NCBI GenBank assembly: GCA_019044685.2
Contig: JAGTXX020000014.1
Location: 682,001 to 746,000, forward strand
Origin: Nannochloris sp. 'desiccata'
Taxonomy: Eukaryota > Chlorophyta > Trebouxiophyceae > Chlorellales > Chlorellaceae
Length of the DNA: 64,000 bases
Direction of reading: 5' to 3'
Positions 32,219-43,381 of this stretch are shown here, one piece after another (position 1 is the first letter of the stretch; the number at the start of each line of letters is the position of its first letter). Made by a program: the position numbers and the translations under genes. The notes beneath the pieces were generated by a model that did no database searches, was not told where the DNA came from, and was given only the letters and a program-made list of their open reading frames with translations.

Positions 32219-32492
32219 ATACATTTTAATTAAAAATAAGCTGAATGAAACCCTCTACTCGCCTGACCTCTATTTCCAAATAATTCTAATGATAAGATAC
32301 CCACTTGGCGTATTTGCATTTATTTTAATATGAGTCCATAGCAACCATCCTTGAAAACGAATTACATGGCTCTCTTTGTCATTTGTAAAGAATAAGAAGA
32401 ATATTAATTGAAAAGGGGTTGATTGAAAAAGAATAAAAAAATTGTTGCTGTGCAAGACGCGAAAAAATAATAATTCGAGAGCAAAGTTTGCT

Positions 32493-35400
32493 TCACGTAG
32501 CTCTGGTGACAACTTCCTTCAACTCCTCGTTCTGCTCTTCTTCTTGCGCCGGCACTGTTCCAGAAAGATCTGCTGCTTCAATTATAGAAGAGGCAGATCT
32601 AGATGTAGGCCAAGCGTGTGTATGCTCTAGCACTCTAGCCATGAGATACTCCAACCCTTGCGCTCTAGAACTCGCAGCAGACATCCCATGCGTTGCTGCT
32701 TGTTCTGCTTCGTTATTGTCGCGGTCATTACTGCTACCATCCCCAAACCCGTTAATTTCCAATGCTTTTCGATCAATTTCAGCAACGACAGCTTCATCTT
32801 GAGCGAGAAACGCTCGTGCTGTGGCACTGCACAGAATTTTCAATTGCTGAGAAACTGAGATTCCCATGTAAAGAAGCAAAAGAACTTCCTGTTGCACTTG
32901 TAGTATTTTATCATTAGCTTGATTATCTTCTCCCTTTTCCATGGAAATCTCTTCAGAAACGGTCTCTTCTGCAGCTATACCAGCGAGAGGGCTGTTGATA
33001 GCGCTGGCTAAAGTTTCTTGTATCTGTCTTGCAATTCCCTCTTCTACCTCATCTAAACATTTCAACGTTATTTTAATGCTTTTGATATCCCCTAAAACAA
33101 CATCCCGCAAAGAATCTAGCGCTTGCGCAACAGAAGAAGCAATGGCAGTCATGTGTGTGTGCTGAAGAGCAGGAATTCGCCAAGGGCCTAAATGACTATT
33201 TTCCATCTTTAATGAAAAAGTAATATTGCAAAAATCAAGCATAAGCTGCGCTGCGTGTGCTGCTTTGGCTGTAGCTCCTTGAGGGACACGGTGGAGGTGG
33301 TGGAGTGGTAAATATTCACTTTCTAGCGCTGGAATTGATAGAGAAACATCTGCTAGAGCTCTTTGAACACGGAGGGCGAGTCTTAAAGGAGCTGCGTGGA
33401 TGGGAGCGAAAAAAGCTTGTCTAAAATCATGTGTTCCTGCGATGGGACTTGCCGAGCCAAATGGAGAGGAAGGTGAAGAGACAGACAAGGACTTGGAAGA
33501 ATGGCCAGAAAGTCGAGGACTTGAAGGTTGTCCGACAGTAGCATTGCCATTTTGAGTCCTAGCCTCAGCCGGAGTCAACTGCACAAAAGAGTAAGTAGAG
33601 GAGAAGAAAGAAGAAAACACACTTTAAAAGCCATTTTCTAGACTCAATTGTGCAACGGTTTAAAATAAAGAATACGAGAAGAAGAAAGATCCTCTGCTCT
33701 ACAACTTACGTGCTGAGGCAGTTGGCGCAGCAGCTCCGCCATACTCGATAACGCTGCACTAAAATTTGCATTCACTACAGTTCTCGCAGACAAAGGAAGC
33801 ACTGTAAATGAAACAATCCACACTATACCTACACCCATACAGACATTCACCAACCTCCATGCTACTATATCCCATGGTGGTGAAGTACCCGTGCGCAGCA
33901 AAGTCAAAGTAACAAGAGGTACGGTGACACCAGCTACAAGCCAGGCATATTGTTTTGCAGAATACCTAAGCATATTTGCAGTACAAAATCCAGCCCAGAC
34001 GGCAGCAAGAAAACCGGCGACAACAAACTTCCCTGGAGTGTTATTGTCCCAAGTGCCACCAGTCGCGGCAAAGCTTAACGAAAGTAAAACATACGACCAG
34101 ATTGCAGCAAGAGTGGTGCCCATAATTCTATTTAGAGCTCTGCCGTGGATACTGCCAATATTCGGTTGCCAAACAACCGCTACAGTGATACAGACATCGA
34201 TGGGGCGCTCATGAAAGCCCTTCTTCCATATAACAGGAACGACAGAAAGGCCAATAGCGATGCCTAGCGCGACCGCGTATTGAATTCCAAAGATAATAGG
34301 TAAAGGGAAGTTGTAAACCCGTTGCCGAGCTCGGCGAGTAGGGGAAGAGCCCATAGCATGCGCAGCAGAGATGAGTGCGAAAAACGATTTTTGGGTGGCT
34401 GAAGCCTTTAAAACAGAAGTGCTATCTTCTTTGCCAGTACCCTTTTTCTTAGTCGCTTTTTTCAACTTATTTTTATTCATAAACCCCAAGTTTATAATAA
34501 ACTCGTTGTTGACTTGTTGCGCTGCCTTTTGCATTGCAGCGAGTGTGGCCTGACGAGTCCTCAATGGATTTCTAAAAGCATCTGCTGATTTTACCCAGCC
34601 TGGAGTGATTTCCATCCTTTTCATAGCAATAGAAATAGCTTCAGGGTCTTTTCCTTCCATTGCGCCTGCCAAAGCTGCGTACAAAGACCGTGTGCGACTG
34701 CCTACGAGATATAAAAATGCTGAAGTTCCTCGAAGTCCATATGCAGCATCTGGATTTGTGCAACCATCAACTACCATCACAGCTTCATCTACAAACTCAA
34801 CCCACGCGCTATCAAGCTCTTCTAACGCCATATCTGCTTCGGTCCATTTTTTCTGTGCTTGAGCGACTCCCGCGAGCACGTGAAGTTGATTTTTTAAGCA
34901 AGTTAACAGTTGAGAAAACTGCTTTCGTAGCTCTGGTTGTTGAAACAAAGTCAGATTTATCCTTCCTCTCTTCACAGGGCGAGCGAGGGTGGCTACTGTA
35001 GCTATAATCAACGAAAGCTCAATTTTGATGTGCATAAATTCCATGTAAGGAAAGCGTTTCGGCCTATTATAAACATCAACTTCCAAGCGGACAGGGAGGT
35101 GGAGTGCCCGTGACGCGAATAACGACATTCTGGCAGCTTGGAGATTCTTGCGTATTTCATCCATAACTGGGGTTAAACCTTCATCTGTATCCGAGCAAGG
35201 GTCTATTTTGCCAGTCCTCGCTATTAATCTGCCACTTTGGGGGTCTACTGGCCCAAGAACGAGTGCCTCGTAAGCAGAAATTGCTTCTGCAGTTAAATCT
35301 AGTGCCTTTGCTATGAGTTGACGGTATTTAGATCCAGCAGTGACTGGAAAAATAAACCAACAACACGCCAATGTAATCACAGAAGCGAGCGTTGTTAGTG

Positions 35401-35917
35401 AGAGGGTATATAAAACGGAGGCGGGAAGGAGGCTGGCACTGAAATACGTGCCGATACCACCAGCAAGTACGAGACCAGCGCAGGAAAGGAGGAATAATTG
35501 ATTTGTTATCTCCCATTGCCAGCGTAATGCGTTTAAAATTCCACCAGAAACTGCTATACCGAGGGTGTAGACTACTCCCTTGACAGCGGTATGATCTACC
35601 CAATTACTTCCGTTTGCAAAATAGGCGAGGTATTTCACAGCCAGCGCAAGACCTCCGCCGAGGAGAATTCCCACAGCAAGAAAGATTGCGGATAGTGTGG
35701 CCCCACCTTGGTGCTGTGGCGCCAACAGCATGGCAAACACGAGTGCCAAGGGTGGTGTGATGCTGCCAAAGCTGAGGGCATTCCAGACTGGGTATGGTGA
35801 GATTATAGCTAAGACAATGCAAAACGACAAGAAGATTTGGAATGCGAGTTTCACTTGATCTTTGCTATAGCCTCTCCACCACGCTACGCATTTATGAAAC
35901 AAATGCGACGTTTCCAT
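32493..35917 (-). CDS. FUSC/ALMT-like multi-pass membrane protein
   Basis: Two exons, 35917-33710 and 33578-32493 (phase 0 join, RQLPQH|LTPAEA), 1097 aa. It has two hydrophobic halves separated by a large soluble region, the layout of the fusaric-acid-resistance (FUSC) and aluminium-activated malate transporter superfamily. First half, about residues 20-200, with VKLAFQIFLSFCIVLAIISP, ITPPLALVFAMLLAPQHQGG and later helices; second half, about 525-700, with FGIQYAVALGIAIGLSVVPV, CITVAVVWQPNIGSIHGRAL, NRIMGTTLAAIWSYVLLSL. The motif NIGSIHGRALNRIMGTTLA is the family signature region. The last 390 residues are soluble and helical. Likely an anion or aromatic-acid channel or exporter at plasma membrane or tonoplast; substrate unknown. 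It is longer than plant ALMTs and bacterial FUSC proteins. Confidence 0.85.
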
Positions 35918-36244
35918 GACTCAATTTAGATTTTAAAAATTTAGCTGTGTTAGAAACTGAATATCGGGAGTATTCATCATCACACGAATAAATCAGAAAT
36001 TATTTGCACTATTTTTGTTAAATTCGGAAGAAGGGCTGTGTAATGTATTAACAAAAAACATGACAAACAGAAACACTGCCGCCACAGAAGTTGCTGCCAC
36101 CAGAGGTGAGTGCAACTAGAAGGGGCTACTTAACTATTATATAATGTATACAACACATGGCGGCCTATACATTCATTAGTATTTATTAAATTCATCAAAT
36201 AAACTACAAAGCAGAGTATGTTTATCTCAAAAAAAAAGTCTCTT
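35918..36244. other. Tandem spacer
   Basis: 327 bp upstream of the FUSC-like gene (TTTTAAAAA at 35931-35939, 14 bp before its ATG) and downstream of the HAD gene. A/T-rich; no gene seen. Confidence 0.4.
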
Positions 36245-37223
36245 TTAAACTCCGCTTACAGAGTCCCCAAACATATTCCCACTTTCCAACCGTCTTTCCA
36301 CCTCTGCAAAATTATGCACATCTGCCCCCCACAACCATGCAAAACATCCTGCATCACGTGCTCCGTACAAATCATTCCTTCTATCATCACCAACATGTAC
36401 CGCAGCGGAAGTTTCCACCCCGAGAGCATCACAAGCTGCTTCAAATAAAATGGGGTTTGGCTTCTCAGCACCTACCTCCGCTGAAACGATAATTGCATCA
36501 AATACCTTTGAAAGTCCTAGTTCATGCATTATTCTACGGAGTCTCGTGTCGAAATTACTAACTACGGCTGTTTTTAAATTTAATTCAGTTTTGATGCGAT
36601 GCAGTGCTTCGACTGCTCCTGGCGAGACAGACCAAGCATCACCCTGAGCGTAGTATTCATATATTTCTTCGAATAGGTCTTCGTTGTTGCAGTTGGTTGC
36701 GTAGCTAACGATGCTTTTCCAAAATGGGCGACCGTCATCAACATAACGGAGCGTTGATTGACCCCATGGGGTGTTGTACGCTTCTCTATAGCGCAGGAGA
36801 ACTTCCCTAGCATCTAATTTGACTCCATATTTCTTACCATACCGGAGATATACCTACAATTAATAAAATATTGAGGAAATTAATGTATAAAAAAAAAGGA
36901 TTTCAGTACCGCCTTATGAGATGGATTTCCATCCTCCTCACCTCTGCAGCTGGCTCGGATGGAGAGAGAAGTGTCCCTGCAGCATCTACGAGTAATGCTT
37001 TGACTTTAGGTTGCAGTAGTTGGTCCCAACGTTTATTGGCTAGGGGCTTCTGTGTTGGAATTGGATTCCCGACAGATTGAGTGTTGGAGGATCTGTCTGA
37101 ACGTCTTTCGCAATTTTGGGTTGCGTCTAATAAATCATACGACGGAGCTGTCTGATTATAACGATGCGAGCTTCCCGCAATTTGCGGGAAGAAACGCTTT
37201 AGGGAAGTGAATTGTCTGTTCAT
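36245..37223 (-). CDS. HAD-superfamily hydrolase, HDHD3-like
   Basis: Two exons, 37223-36942 and 36853-36245 (phase 0 join EPAAE|VYLRYG), 296 aa. HAD motifs: I, KALLVDAAGTLLSP with nucleophile Asp80; II, TAVVSNFDTRL; III, the Lys in GAEKPNP; IV, VHVGDDRRNDLYGARDAG. The cap region (GKKYGVKLDAREVLLRYREA, PFWKSIVSYATN) resembles HDHD3 proteins. In motif I the usual second Asp (DxD) is Ala82, as is common in plant HDHD3 relatives (DAxGT), so classical phosphatase activity is uncertain. The first 70 residues, Arg/Ser/Gln-rich with no domain, may be an organelle leader (MNRQFTSLKRFFPQIAGSSH). The start at 37223 is the first ATG of the frame. The MORN gene diverges from it, 227 bp away. Confidence 0.87.
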
Positions 37224-37450
37224 GGGTGGAATTTCAAACGACCTCCGACACGTCAATTGCCCACTTTATTGTTGAACTAATTTTTATAGTGTGTCGAGTG
37301 GCTCCACAGCTCCATTGCTTGTCGAGATATGGAAAAACACTTCTCTGATCTTTGAATTTTCTTTTTGAAAATCAGCAACTTTGACTCGCCTTTATTGCAA
37401 TCTGCAACCTGTTTGGCTGTTTAAAATCATTTCTGCGTATTGAGAAAAGT

Positions 37451-38405
37451 ATGAATATTACTTGGTCCGACGCTGGGAAGGGTCCTGTGGACTTGACGCT
37501 CGCAAATGTCCAACATCTTGCCATTGAAGCTGGGTTTGTATTTGACGTGGATGAGGCACAGCCATTGAACAAACGCGCAAATCTACAAAGTAAATTATTA
37601 TGCGAAATACAATACACTTACTCTCATCATATAAGTAACCACTCTCTCATTTTCTGGTCACCATATTCTCATCCTCATCCATATCTGCTCACTTTTCTCT
37701 CCTGCAGAGCTGTTTGACAGGTTCAATGTCAATTCCCTCACCGCTTTCAGACACAAGTTCTTTACCTACGAACTCAATCCTCATACAAACAAAGAAACCT
37801 CCTCATCACGGCCAGTATGGACCTCCAAAGAGCTTCTGAATAAGAACACTAACATCGGCACTGACTGCTTTATTGGCCAACTACTTCACGGCAAGCCTCA
37901 CGGCCCAGGCATTCTCCTCTCCCAAGGCATCACCTCTCACTACATATATATCGGCTCCTTTGAAGATGGGCTACAAAATGGGTATGGTATCATCTTGACT
38001 CCCCGTGGAGAATCTTTTCATGGGTGTTTTAAAGATGGAGAGACGTATGGACCGGGAAGCTACACCTTTCCTAGACCACAACAAGAACAAAGTTCATTTA
38101 AAAGGCACAGAGTACGATATGACGGAATGCATTCAGGTCGGCCATATGGTAAAGGCGTCGTTGTCTGGAGTGACGGTGACAGGGAAAGTGGAGAATTTGA
38201 TGGAATGGAGTTAAAAAGACACGTTTCATTTGAAGATTGCCAAGGGGTGTTGCTGGTGGCAGCACAAAATGCGGAAATGGCAAAGCGAGTGGCGGCAGAG
38301 ACGGAGGATGAGTTGAAGAGGCGGGAGTTATGGGAAGGAAAAGCAGAGGTACTAATCGCAAAAGCTCGAGGTCATAGTAGTCTTCTACCCGTTGGTAGTG
38401 TTTGA
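37451..38405 (+). CDS. MORN-repeat protein
   Basis: Two exons, 37451-37589 and 37708-38405 (phase 1), 278 aa. After an N-terminal region with no recognised domain (MNITWSDAGKGPVDLTLANV) come about four MORN-type repeats: FIGQLLHGKPHGPGILL, YIGSFEDGLQNGYGIIL, FHGCFKDGETYGPGSY and YDGMHSGRPYGKGVVVW followed by SGEFDGMELKR. The final 60 residues are charged and helical. MORN repeats often mediate lipid or membrane/cytoskeleton contact; no catalytic domain is present, so the role is open. TTTAAAA at 37420-37426 is 25 bp before the start. Confidence 0.85.
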
Positions 38406-38910
38406 GGCGGTGAAGGCGAAGAGTGTTGTGATTCTTACTTCTTATATACGAGTATTATTATTTGCTTGTGTGTCGGCCGACGGGAGGATTTTTTTTTTGG
38501 CAAGTAGAAATCGTGAAAATTAGCTTTATTTGTAAAGTCGCGATTTCGGCGCTCTGGGTTTCAGAGTATATATCTAGTAATGGGGTTGTAGCATAGGTAT
38601 GATAGAAAAATCGTCTCAGGTTATTTCGCTAATCAACGCATGCTCTTTGAAGTGAATTTGATGGCAGACCCCCAGTTTTAGTGCATCACCACCCCCCAAG
38701 GATGAAAATAATGTTATAGTCACGTAATAGCAAAGCTTGGAAGGGATACAATTCTCCAAGTTAAGGTCAGTTTCACCTCATTTTTTGGCATTTGATCAAA
38801 TTCATGCCAGCTCTGCAGGTTTAAAAATTGATATCAAGCCACCCTCACTTCATATTCTCGTACAGATTCTTACTAATTCTATCTGAACACAAGCATCAAT
38901 CTCTATCACT
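38406..38910. other. Tandem 505 bp spacer upstream of exportin-T
   Basis: Contains a T8 tract near 38490 and TTTAAAAATTG near 38820, about 88 bp before the exportin-T ATG. No gene or known RNA is seen. Confidence 0.4.
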
Positions 38911-41900
38911 ATGAGTGACGATTTCGAAAAAGCTGTGCTCTTCACATTCGATCAAACCGGCGGTGTCTCACCAGAGCTACGAGCCCAGGCCCAGGCCATG
39001 CTCCAAACAGCAGTCGCTTCTCCAGACGCATGGCAACTCTGTGTATCCCGTCTAGAAACCAGCGGGTACGCTGAAGTGAAATTTTGGTGTTTACAAACTC
39101 TCCATGCTCTTGCACGAAGCCTCGGGTATTCATCACTCGATCCCTCAGCCCGTGCTCAAATTAAACGCTCGTTAATAGTTCTCGGTACACAACCAAGCTC
39201 TGGTCTCCCTGCATTTCTCCGCAATAAAATTGCTCAAACGATCGTCGCTATAGCAGCACAAGAGTACCCCAATGAATGGCCCGGTTTTTTCCAAGACGTG
39301 CTAGGCACGCTAAGCTCTGGCCCTGATGCAGTTGACCTCTTTTGCCGTATCTTGGTTTCTGTAGATGAAGATATCATTTCTTTAGACGTCCCACGATCTG
39401 CAGGGGAGGCGAAACAGAGTATGCATTTTAAAGACTCGATGAGAGAGCGTGCGCTGGGCGACATCTCCACAGCATGGGCCCAACTTATTTCCGCTTATAA
39501 AGACAGCTCTCCTGACCTTGCAGCTGCTGTATTAGATGCTGCACAGCGGTATGTACACTGGATAGATATCTCCCTTGTTGCAAATGAAACTTTTGTCCCT
39601 CTGTTGTTCAGCGTGTTGAACTCGGCAGCAGAGGCACCAAGAGCAGCAGCTGCTGGGGTTTTGACAGAAATTATTGAGAAACGAATGGAATCTCTACCGA
39701 AGTTGAATTTAATTCAGAGTCTAGGGGTGGTGCCTGTGTGTGCACAGTGGGCAAATGGTTTGCCAGGTGCTGAGGAAGAACCGGAGCTAGCTGCAAATTA
39801 TGCAAAATTGCTTGCTGCGTTAGCAACTGAGGTGCTAGAGGCGTGGAAGAAAGTGGAGAATAGCGTGCTGAGTATGGCAGCAGTAGGGCTTGATGTGGGG
39901 GAAGAAGCTGGAGCGGAAGCAAGCGCTGCGTGTGGCGCTGCAGCGCAGTTGTTAGATGCCCTTTTCCCTGCGGTGCTGACTGCCTTACGCATGGCAAATG
40001 ATGAAATAGCAACAGCAGTTGTCCCTTTTGTTATTTCCTACATTTCCAGGGTCCGTATGCTTCAAAAAAGAGCAAATGGGGTCGTCCCTCCACAAGTCAT
40101 TGGGCAGCTTCCTGCCATTTTGGAAGCTACAGCAGCCTGTGCTCGTTTCTCAGACGACTCCATGGTCTATGCCATTGCTCCAGCATCTCCTGGAGAGAAA
40201 GTAGCAGCTGAAGAAGAAGAAACGGCTATTTCAGATAGAAGACAAGAGCTTTTTGTTTTGTTTAAAAATACTTCAAAGCTCGCTCCAGAAGAGGCTTACA
40301 GCATCGTAGGGCGTCGATTAGAAGCAGCGCTACCACGTGCATATTCAGAAACTACCTGGCAAGACGCCGAGATCGCTATTAGTTTACTCTTCCATCTCGG
40401 AGAGGTCGCTACAGAAGATGCTTTGCGCTTGGGCACAGGGCAACTCGCAGCACTTGCTGCAGGGGTTATCCAAGCAGAGGTTCCTGCCTCCCAACATCGT
40501 TTAGTTGCTCTTGCGTTGCTAGAAACATGTGTTAGGTATGCCAAAGTTATAGCACAGCAAGCAGGGACGTTGATGGAGCCAGCAGTGGGATTATTTTTAG
40601 GGCCAAGAGGCCTCGGTCACCCTTCTGCAGCAGTCCCACCTCGCGCAGCTTTTTTATTTTGTAGACTTGTTAAGTATCTACGCCAACAGCTACAACCAGT
40701 AGCAGGTAGTTTATTAGCCACTTTATCTCCCCATTTGGCTGCGATTGCTGCTTCTCCTATGACTTCTCTAACCGAGTCAACAGGAAAAGCAGCGGGTGCC
40801 TCGAGTATCCTAGGTGCTCTAGGTACTGGTATTTCCGCCGCAGATGATCGATTATATGCATTTGAAGCTGCAGGATGGCTTATTGGAGTCGAAGCATTGC
40901 CTGAAAAGCAGCAACTAGACTGGCTGTTGCAAGTGCTGCAACCTCTCGTGTCGCAAATCGAGGCAAATACTGTAGCTGACCCTCCTTTGGGCGCTGTTCA
41001 ATTACTGCAGCAAGCATTTGATGCTTTGACCCGTGCTTCAAAAGGCTTTGCTTTACGTCTGTGTACTTCTCGACCTGAGGTTGGCGCACTGCTCGCAAAA
41101 CCAGTGAACCCTGCTTTGCGTGCTTTGCAGCGTTTCCCTGCGCATAAACCTCTCCGCTCTAAATTTATGGCTTATATTCATCGTCTAGTTGAATGTCTAG
41201 GTCCTGCAATGGTGCCTCACCTTTCTGGCGTGCTATGGACTCTACACCAAGCTGGAGGAGATGCTGCTGATGCATGCGACCCCCTCAACTTACTCTCTCA
41301 AGTCGTAACTAAACACAAAACCCAAGAATTGACTACGTTAGTCGCGACTTCGCTGCCTGAAAGCGTTGCCAAAGTACATCTTTTGTTAGGCCAAGATTGG
41401 GACTGGTCTGGAGTCGCAGCACAACCTGCAATGTCCTCTTCGCCTGCAACTGCTCGCCTTTCTGGACCTGCTGTTGCTGGTAGCACCGAAGATTTACGAG
41501 AACGTGGAGAGCTACAGCGTGCATACTACTCATTTTTAGCGAACCTAATTGCGGCTGATATGAGCAGAGTGTTATTGGCTGCACCAGGGGAAACGCTGAG
41601 TCACGCTTTGCATGATCTGATGCAGGGTGCTGCAACTCACGTTGACGCCACTGTGAGAAAACTGTGTATTTCTGCTTTGGGAAAGATAGCGACAGATACT
41701 TTAACAAATGATGGAGGTGGTGGTAGTGGACAAGAAGCAGCTGGTGTTGACGGAAGTGGTGGCGTTGCAGCTGCTTCGGGAACCCTTCCTACTGCTACCA
41801 CACCAACAAAGACTGCCTCTCTAGGCGAAGCGTCTAATGCTACTTCTAATACCCGTACGGCTACGTTAGAACCAACGTTGAACGCACTGCCTTCTTCTCC

Positions 41901-42339
41901 TCCCATCGGCGTCCCCCCTATCCGTGGCGGCTCTGCTGCACTCGGGGGCCTTGAAGACTTTTTACTTCAAAGATTTGGCTGTGAAGTTCTTTTAGGAGGT
42001 CTTGCCAACCCTGATTCTACTGTGGATGTGCGTGATGCCAGTTGTATTAGTTTACTATCAGAAATAGCTACACAACTAAAATCTATGCACAGACTGGGCG
42101 GGTCATTGTATTTATCACATCTCTTTGGAGTGACCTTGCCTCGATTGGGGTGGCCTCAAGCGGCACAAGAGCAGCTGGTAGGACATATATCGCAATCTGA
42201 AACGAAACAGTTGAAAGATTTCTTAAAACAGGCATTTATAGAGCTGCGACAACCAAATGGGGCAGCGGCAGCAGCAGCAGGGGTGGGCAATAGTAGTGGT
42301 CATCCTGTGTTTTTAGGAAGCACAGCACGGAGAGTATAG
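38911..42339 (+). CDS. XPOT: Exportin-T (tRNA export karyopherin; XPOT/LOS1/PAUSED)
   Basis: Single exon, 1142 aa. Exportin-T carries mature tRNAs from nucleus to cytoplasm with Ran-GTP. Family features in order: MSDDFEKAVLFTFD start, a tail of importin-beta N-terminal HEATs (VKFWCLQTLHALARS), the Xpo1-like stretch FLRNKIAQTIVAIAAQEYPN and EWPGFFQDVL, LFCRILVSVDEDII, KDSMRERALGDISTAWAQLI, YVHWIDISLVANETFVPLLF, typical of XPOT. The rest is HEAT-like helices, ending with a segment FGVTLPRLGWPQAAQEQLVG. A Ser/Thr/Gly-rich, disordered insert of about 70 residues (near residues 930-1005) splits the C-terminal HEAT region. Length is somewhat above the usual 960-990. Confidence 0.88.
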   Translation: MSDDFEKAVLFTFDQTGGVSPELRAQAQAMLQTAVASPDAWQLCVSRLETSGYAEVKFWCLQTLHALARSLGYSSLDPSARAQIKRSLIVLGTQPSSGLPAFLRNKIAQTIVAIAAQEYPNEWPGFFQDVLGTLSSGPDAVDLFCRILVSVDEDIISLDVPRSAGEAKQSMHFKDSMRERALGDISTAWAQLISAYKDSSPDLAAAVLDAAQRYVHWIDISLVANETFVPLLFSVLNSAAEAPRAAAAGVLTEIIEKRMESLPKLNLIQSLGVVPVCAQWANGLPGAEEEPELAANYAKLLAALATEVLEAWKKVENSVLSMAAVGLDVGEEAGAEASAACGAAAQLLDALFPAVLTALRMANDEIATAVVPFVISYISRVRMLQKRANGVVPPQVIGQLPAILEATAACARFSDDSMVYAIAPASPGEKVAAEEEETAISDRRQELFVLFKNTSKLAPEEAYSIVGRRLEAALPRAYSETTWQDAEIAISLLFHLGEVATEDALRLGTGQLAALAAGVIQAEVPASQHRLVALALLETCVRYAKVIAQQAGTLMEPAVGLFLGPRGLGHPSAAVPPRAAFLFCRLVKYLRQQLQPVAGSLLATLSPHLAAIAASPMTSLTESTGKAAGASSILGALGTGISAADDRLYAFEAAGWLIGVEALPEKQQLDWLLQVLQPLVSQIEANTVADPPLGAVQLLQQAFDALTRASKGFALRLCTSRPEVGALLAKPVNPALRALQRFPAHKPLRSKFMAYIHRLVECLGPAMVPHLSGVLWTLHQAGGDAADACDPLNLLSQVVTKHKTQELTTLVATSLPESVAKVHLLLGQDWDWSGVAAQPAMSSSPATARLSGPAVAGSTEDLRERGELQRAYYSFLANLIAADMSRVLLAAPGETLSHALHDLMQGAATHVDATVRKLCISALGKIATDTLTNDGGGGSGQEAAGVDGSGGVAAASGTLPTATTPTKTASLGEASNATSNTRTATLEPTLNALPSSPPIGVPPIRGGSAALGGLEDFLLQRFGCEVLLGGLANPDSTVDVRDASCISLLSEIATQLKSMHRLGGSLYLSHLFGVTLPRLGWPQAAQEQLVGHISQSETKQLKDFLKQAFIELRQPNGAAAAAAGVGNSSGHPVFLGSTARRV

Positions 42340-42552
42340 TCTTCATCGTTGTTTGATTAATATATTTTCTCTTTATTATGCTGCGATTTTATTTTAGAAT
42401 CAGAATCACTCAACAATAGGAGAAGAAAACAACGACCAGGAAAACCAACAACAACAACAGCAGCAGCAACACCATGCAAAAATCTATCAAGCGCTCCGTT
42501 CCCTTTCCCTATGAAACACCATCCTTAGAAAATCAAAAAAATGTGATTTTGT

Positions 42553-43381
42553 TCAATACAACCAAGGAATTAATTTCTTTACTCCAGATCGTTTGTATTG
42601 CGCATACTCTCCAGGGTACCTTTCTTCCAAATACTCTTCTTCGACAGTCGCCTTCTGGTCGAGCACATAAAAAGTCAATGCAGTGAGAGCTAATCTCGCT
42701 TCATCACCAGTGGCCAGACTTAATCCTGCTGCCGCCAAAATAATACCACCATACATTGGATGCCGAATAATCTGATAGGTCCCATCAGTTACCAGAGAAT
42801 GCATGTCTCTAGGTTTAGGTACCGGAGATAAGTTCTGTCCTAGGTTTAAGCCTCCAAGAGTAATGAATGCCAGCCCAGCGAGGAGAAGGCAGCCTCCTGC
42901 CACATCGACAATCTGGCGGAGTCCCGAAGGTGGAAAGGCGACCAGAAGAATAAGGACGAGCTGAGCGAGGAACCAAGCTTCACCACGGGTTCCGAACTGT
43001 TCAGGGTCAAGGAGCTCTTGGATTAGTTCCTGGGCTGATTCGGCAGTGACCGGCCGCGTAGGCAGGCGGGTCCGGGGAGAGGTGGAGGAAGGTGAAACTT
43101 GGGATGGAGAAGTGATCTGTTCGCGGTCAAACTCTCTGCAAAGTGAGGTATGGGCGTGTATTGTCAGAATGGAGTCGTCAATGAGAGGAAAGAACAATTG
43201 GCTGATCGGATTGAGGAATTGATAAAATCAAAGTGATCAAAAGGACTTGCCCGCTCTCGGAGGCCTTCATAACAACCGATCGACGTCTCAAATAATTCAT
43301 AGATGTTGTATAACCTGTCACTAGAGGACCTCTGAGCATAGAGAGGCTACAGAACCCTGAAACATTTGCAGATGCTGCCAT
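42553..43381 (-). CDS. ICMT/PEMT-like integral membrane methyltransferase, probably plastid
   Basis: Two exons, 43381-43251 and 43135-42553, 237 aa, joined as ASESG|EFDREQ. The intron uses a GC donor (CGG|GCAAGT) and a TTTGCAG acceptor; no GT in reach gives the right phase. Residues 1-45 (MAASANVSGFCSLSMLRG...RRRSVVMKASESG) look like a plastid transit peptide. After a polar region, hydrophobic segments FLAQLVLILLVAFP, AGGCLLLAGLAFITLGGLNL and GGIILAAAGLSLA surround the SAM-binding signature GTYQIIRHPMYGG, and the end is EEYLEERYPGEYAQYKRSGV, PWLY. This is the isoprenylcysteine carboxyl methyltransferase/phospholipid methyltransferase family. The methyl acceptor is not deducible. Its 3' end faces exportin-T, 213 bp away. 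Confidence 0.85.
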
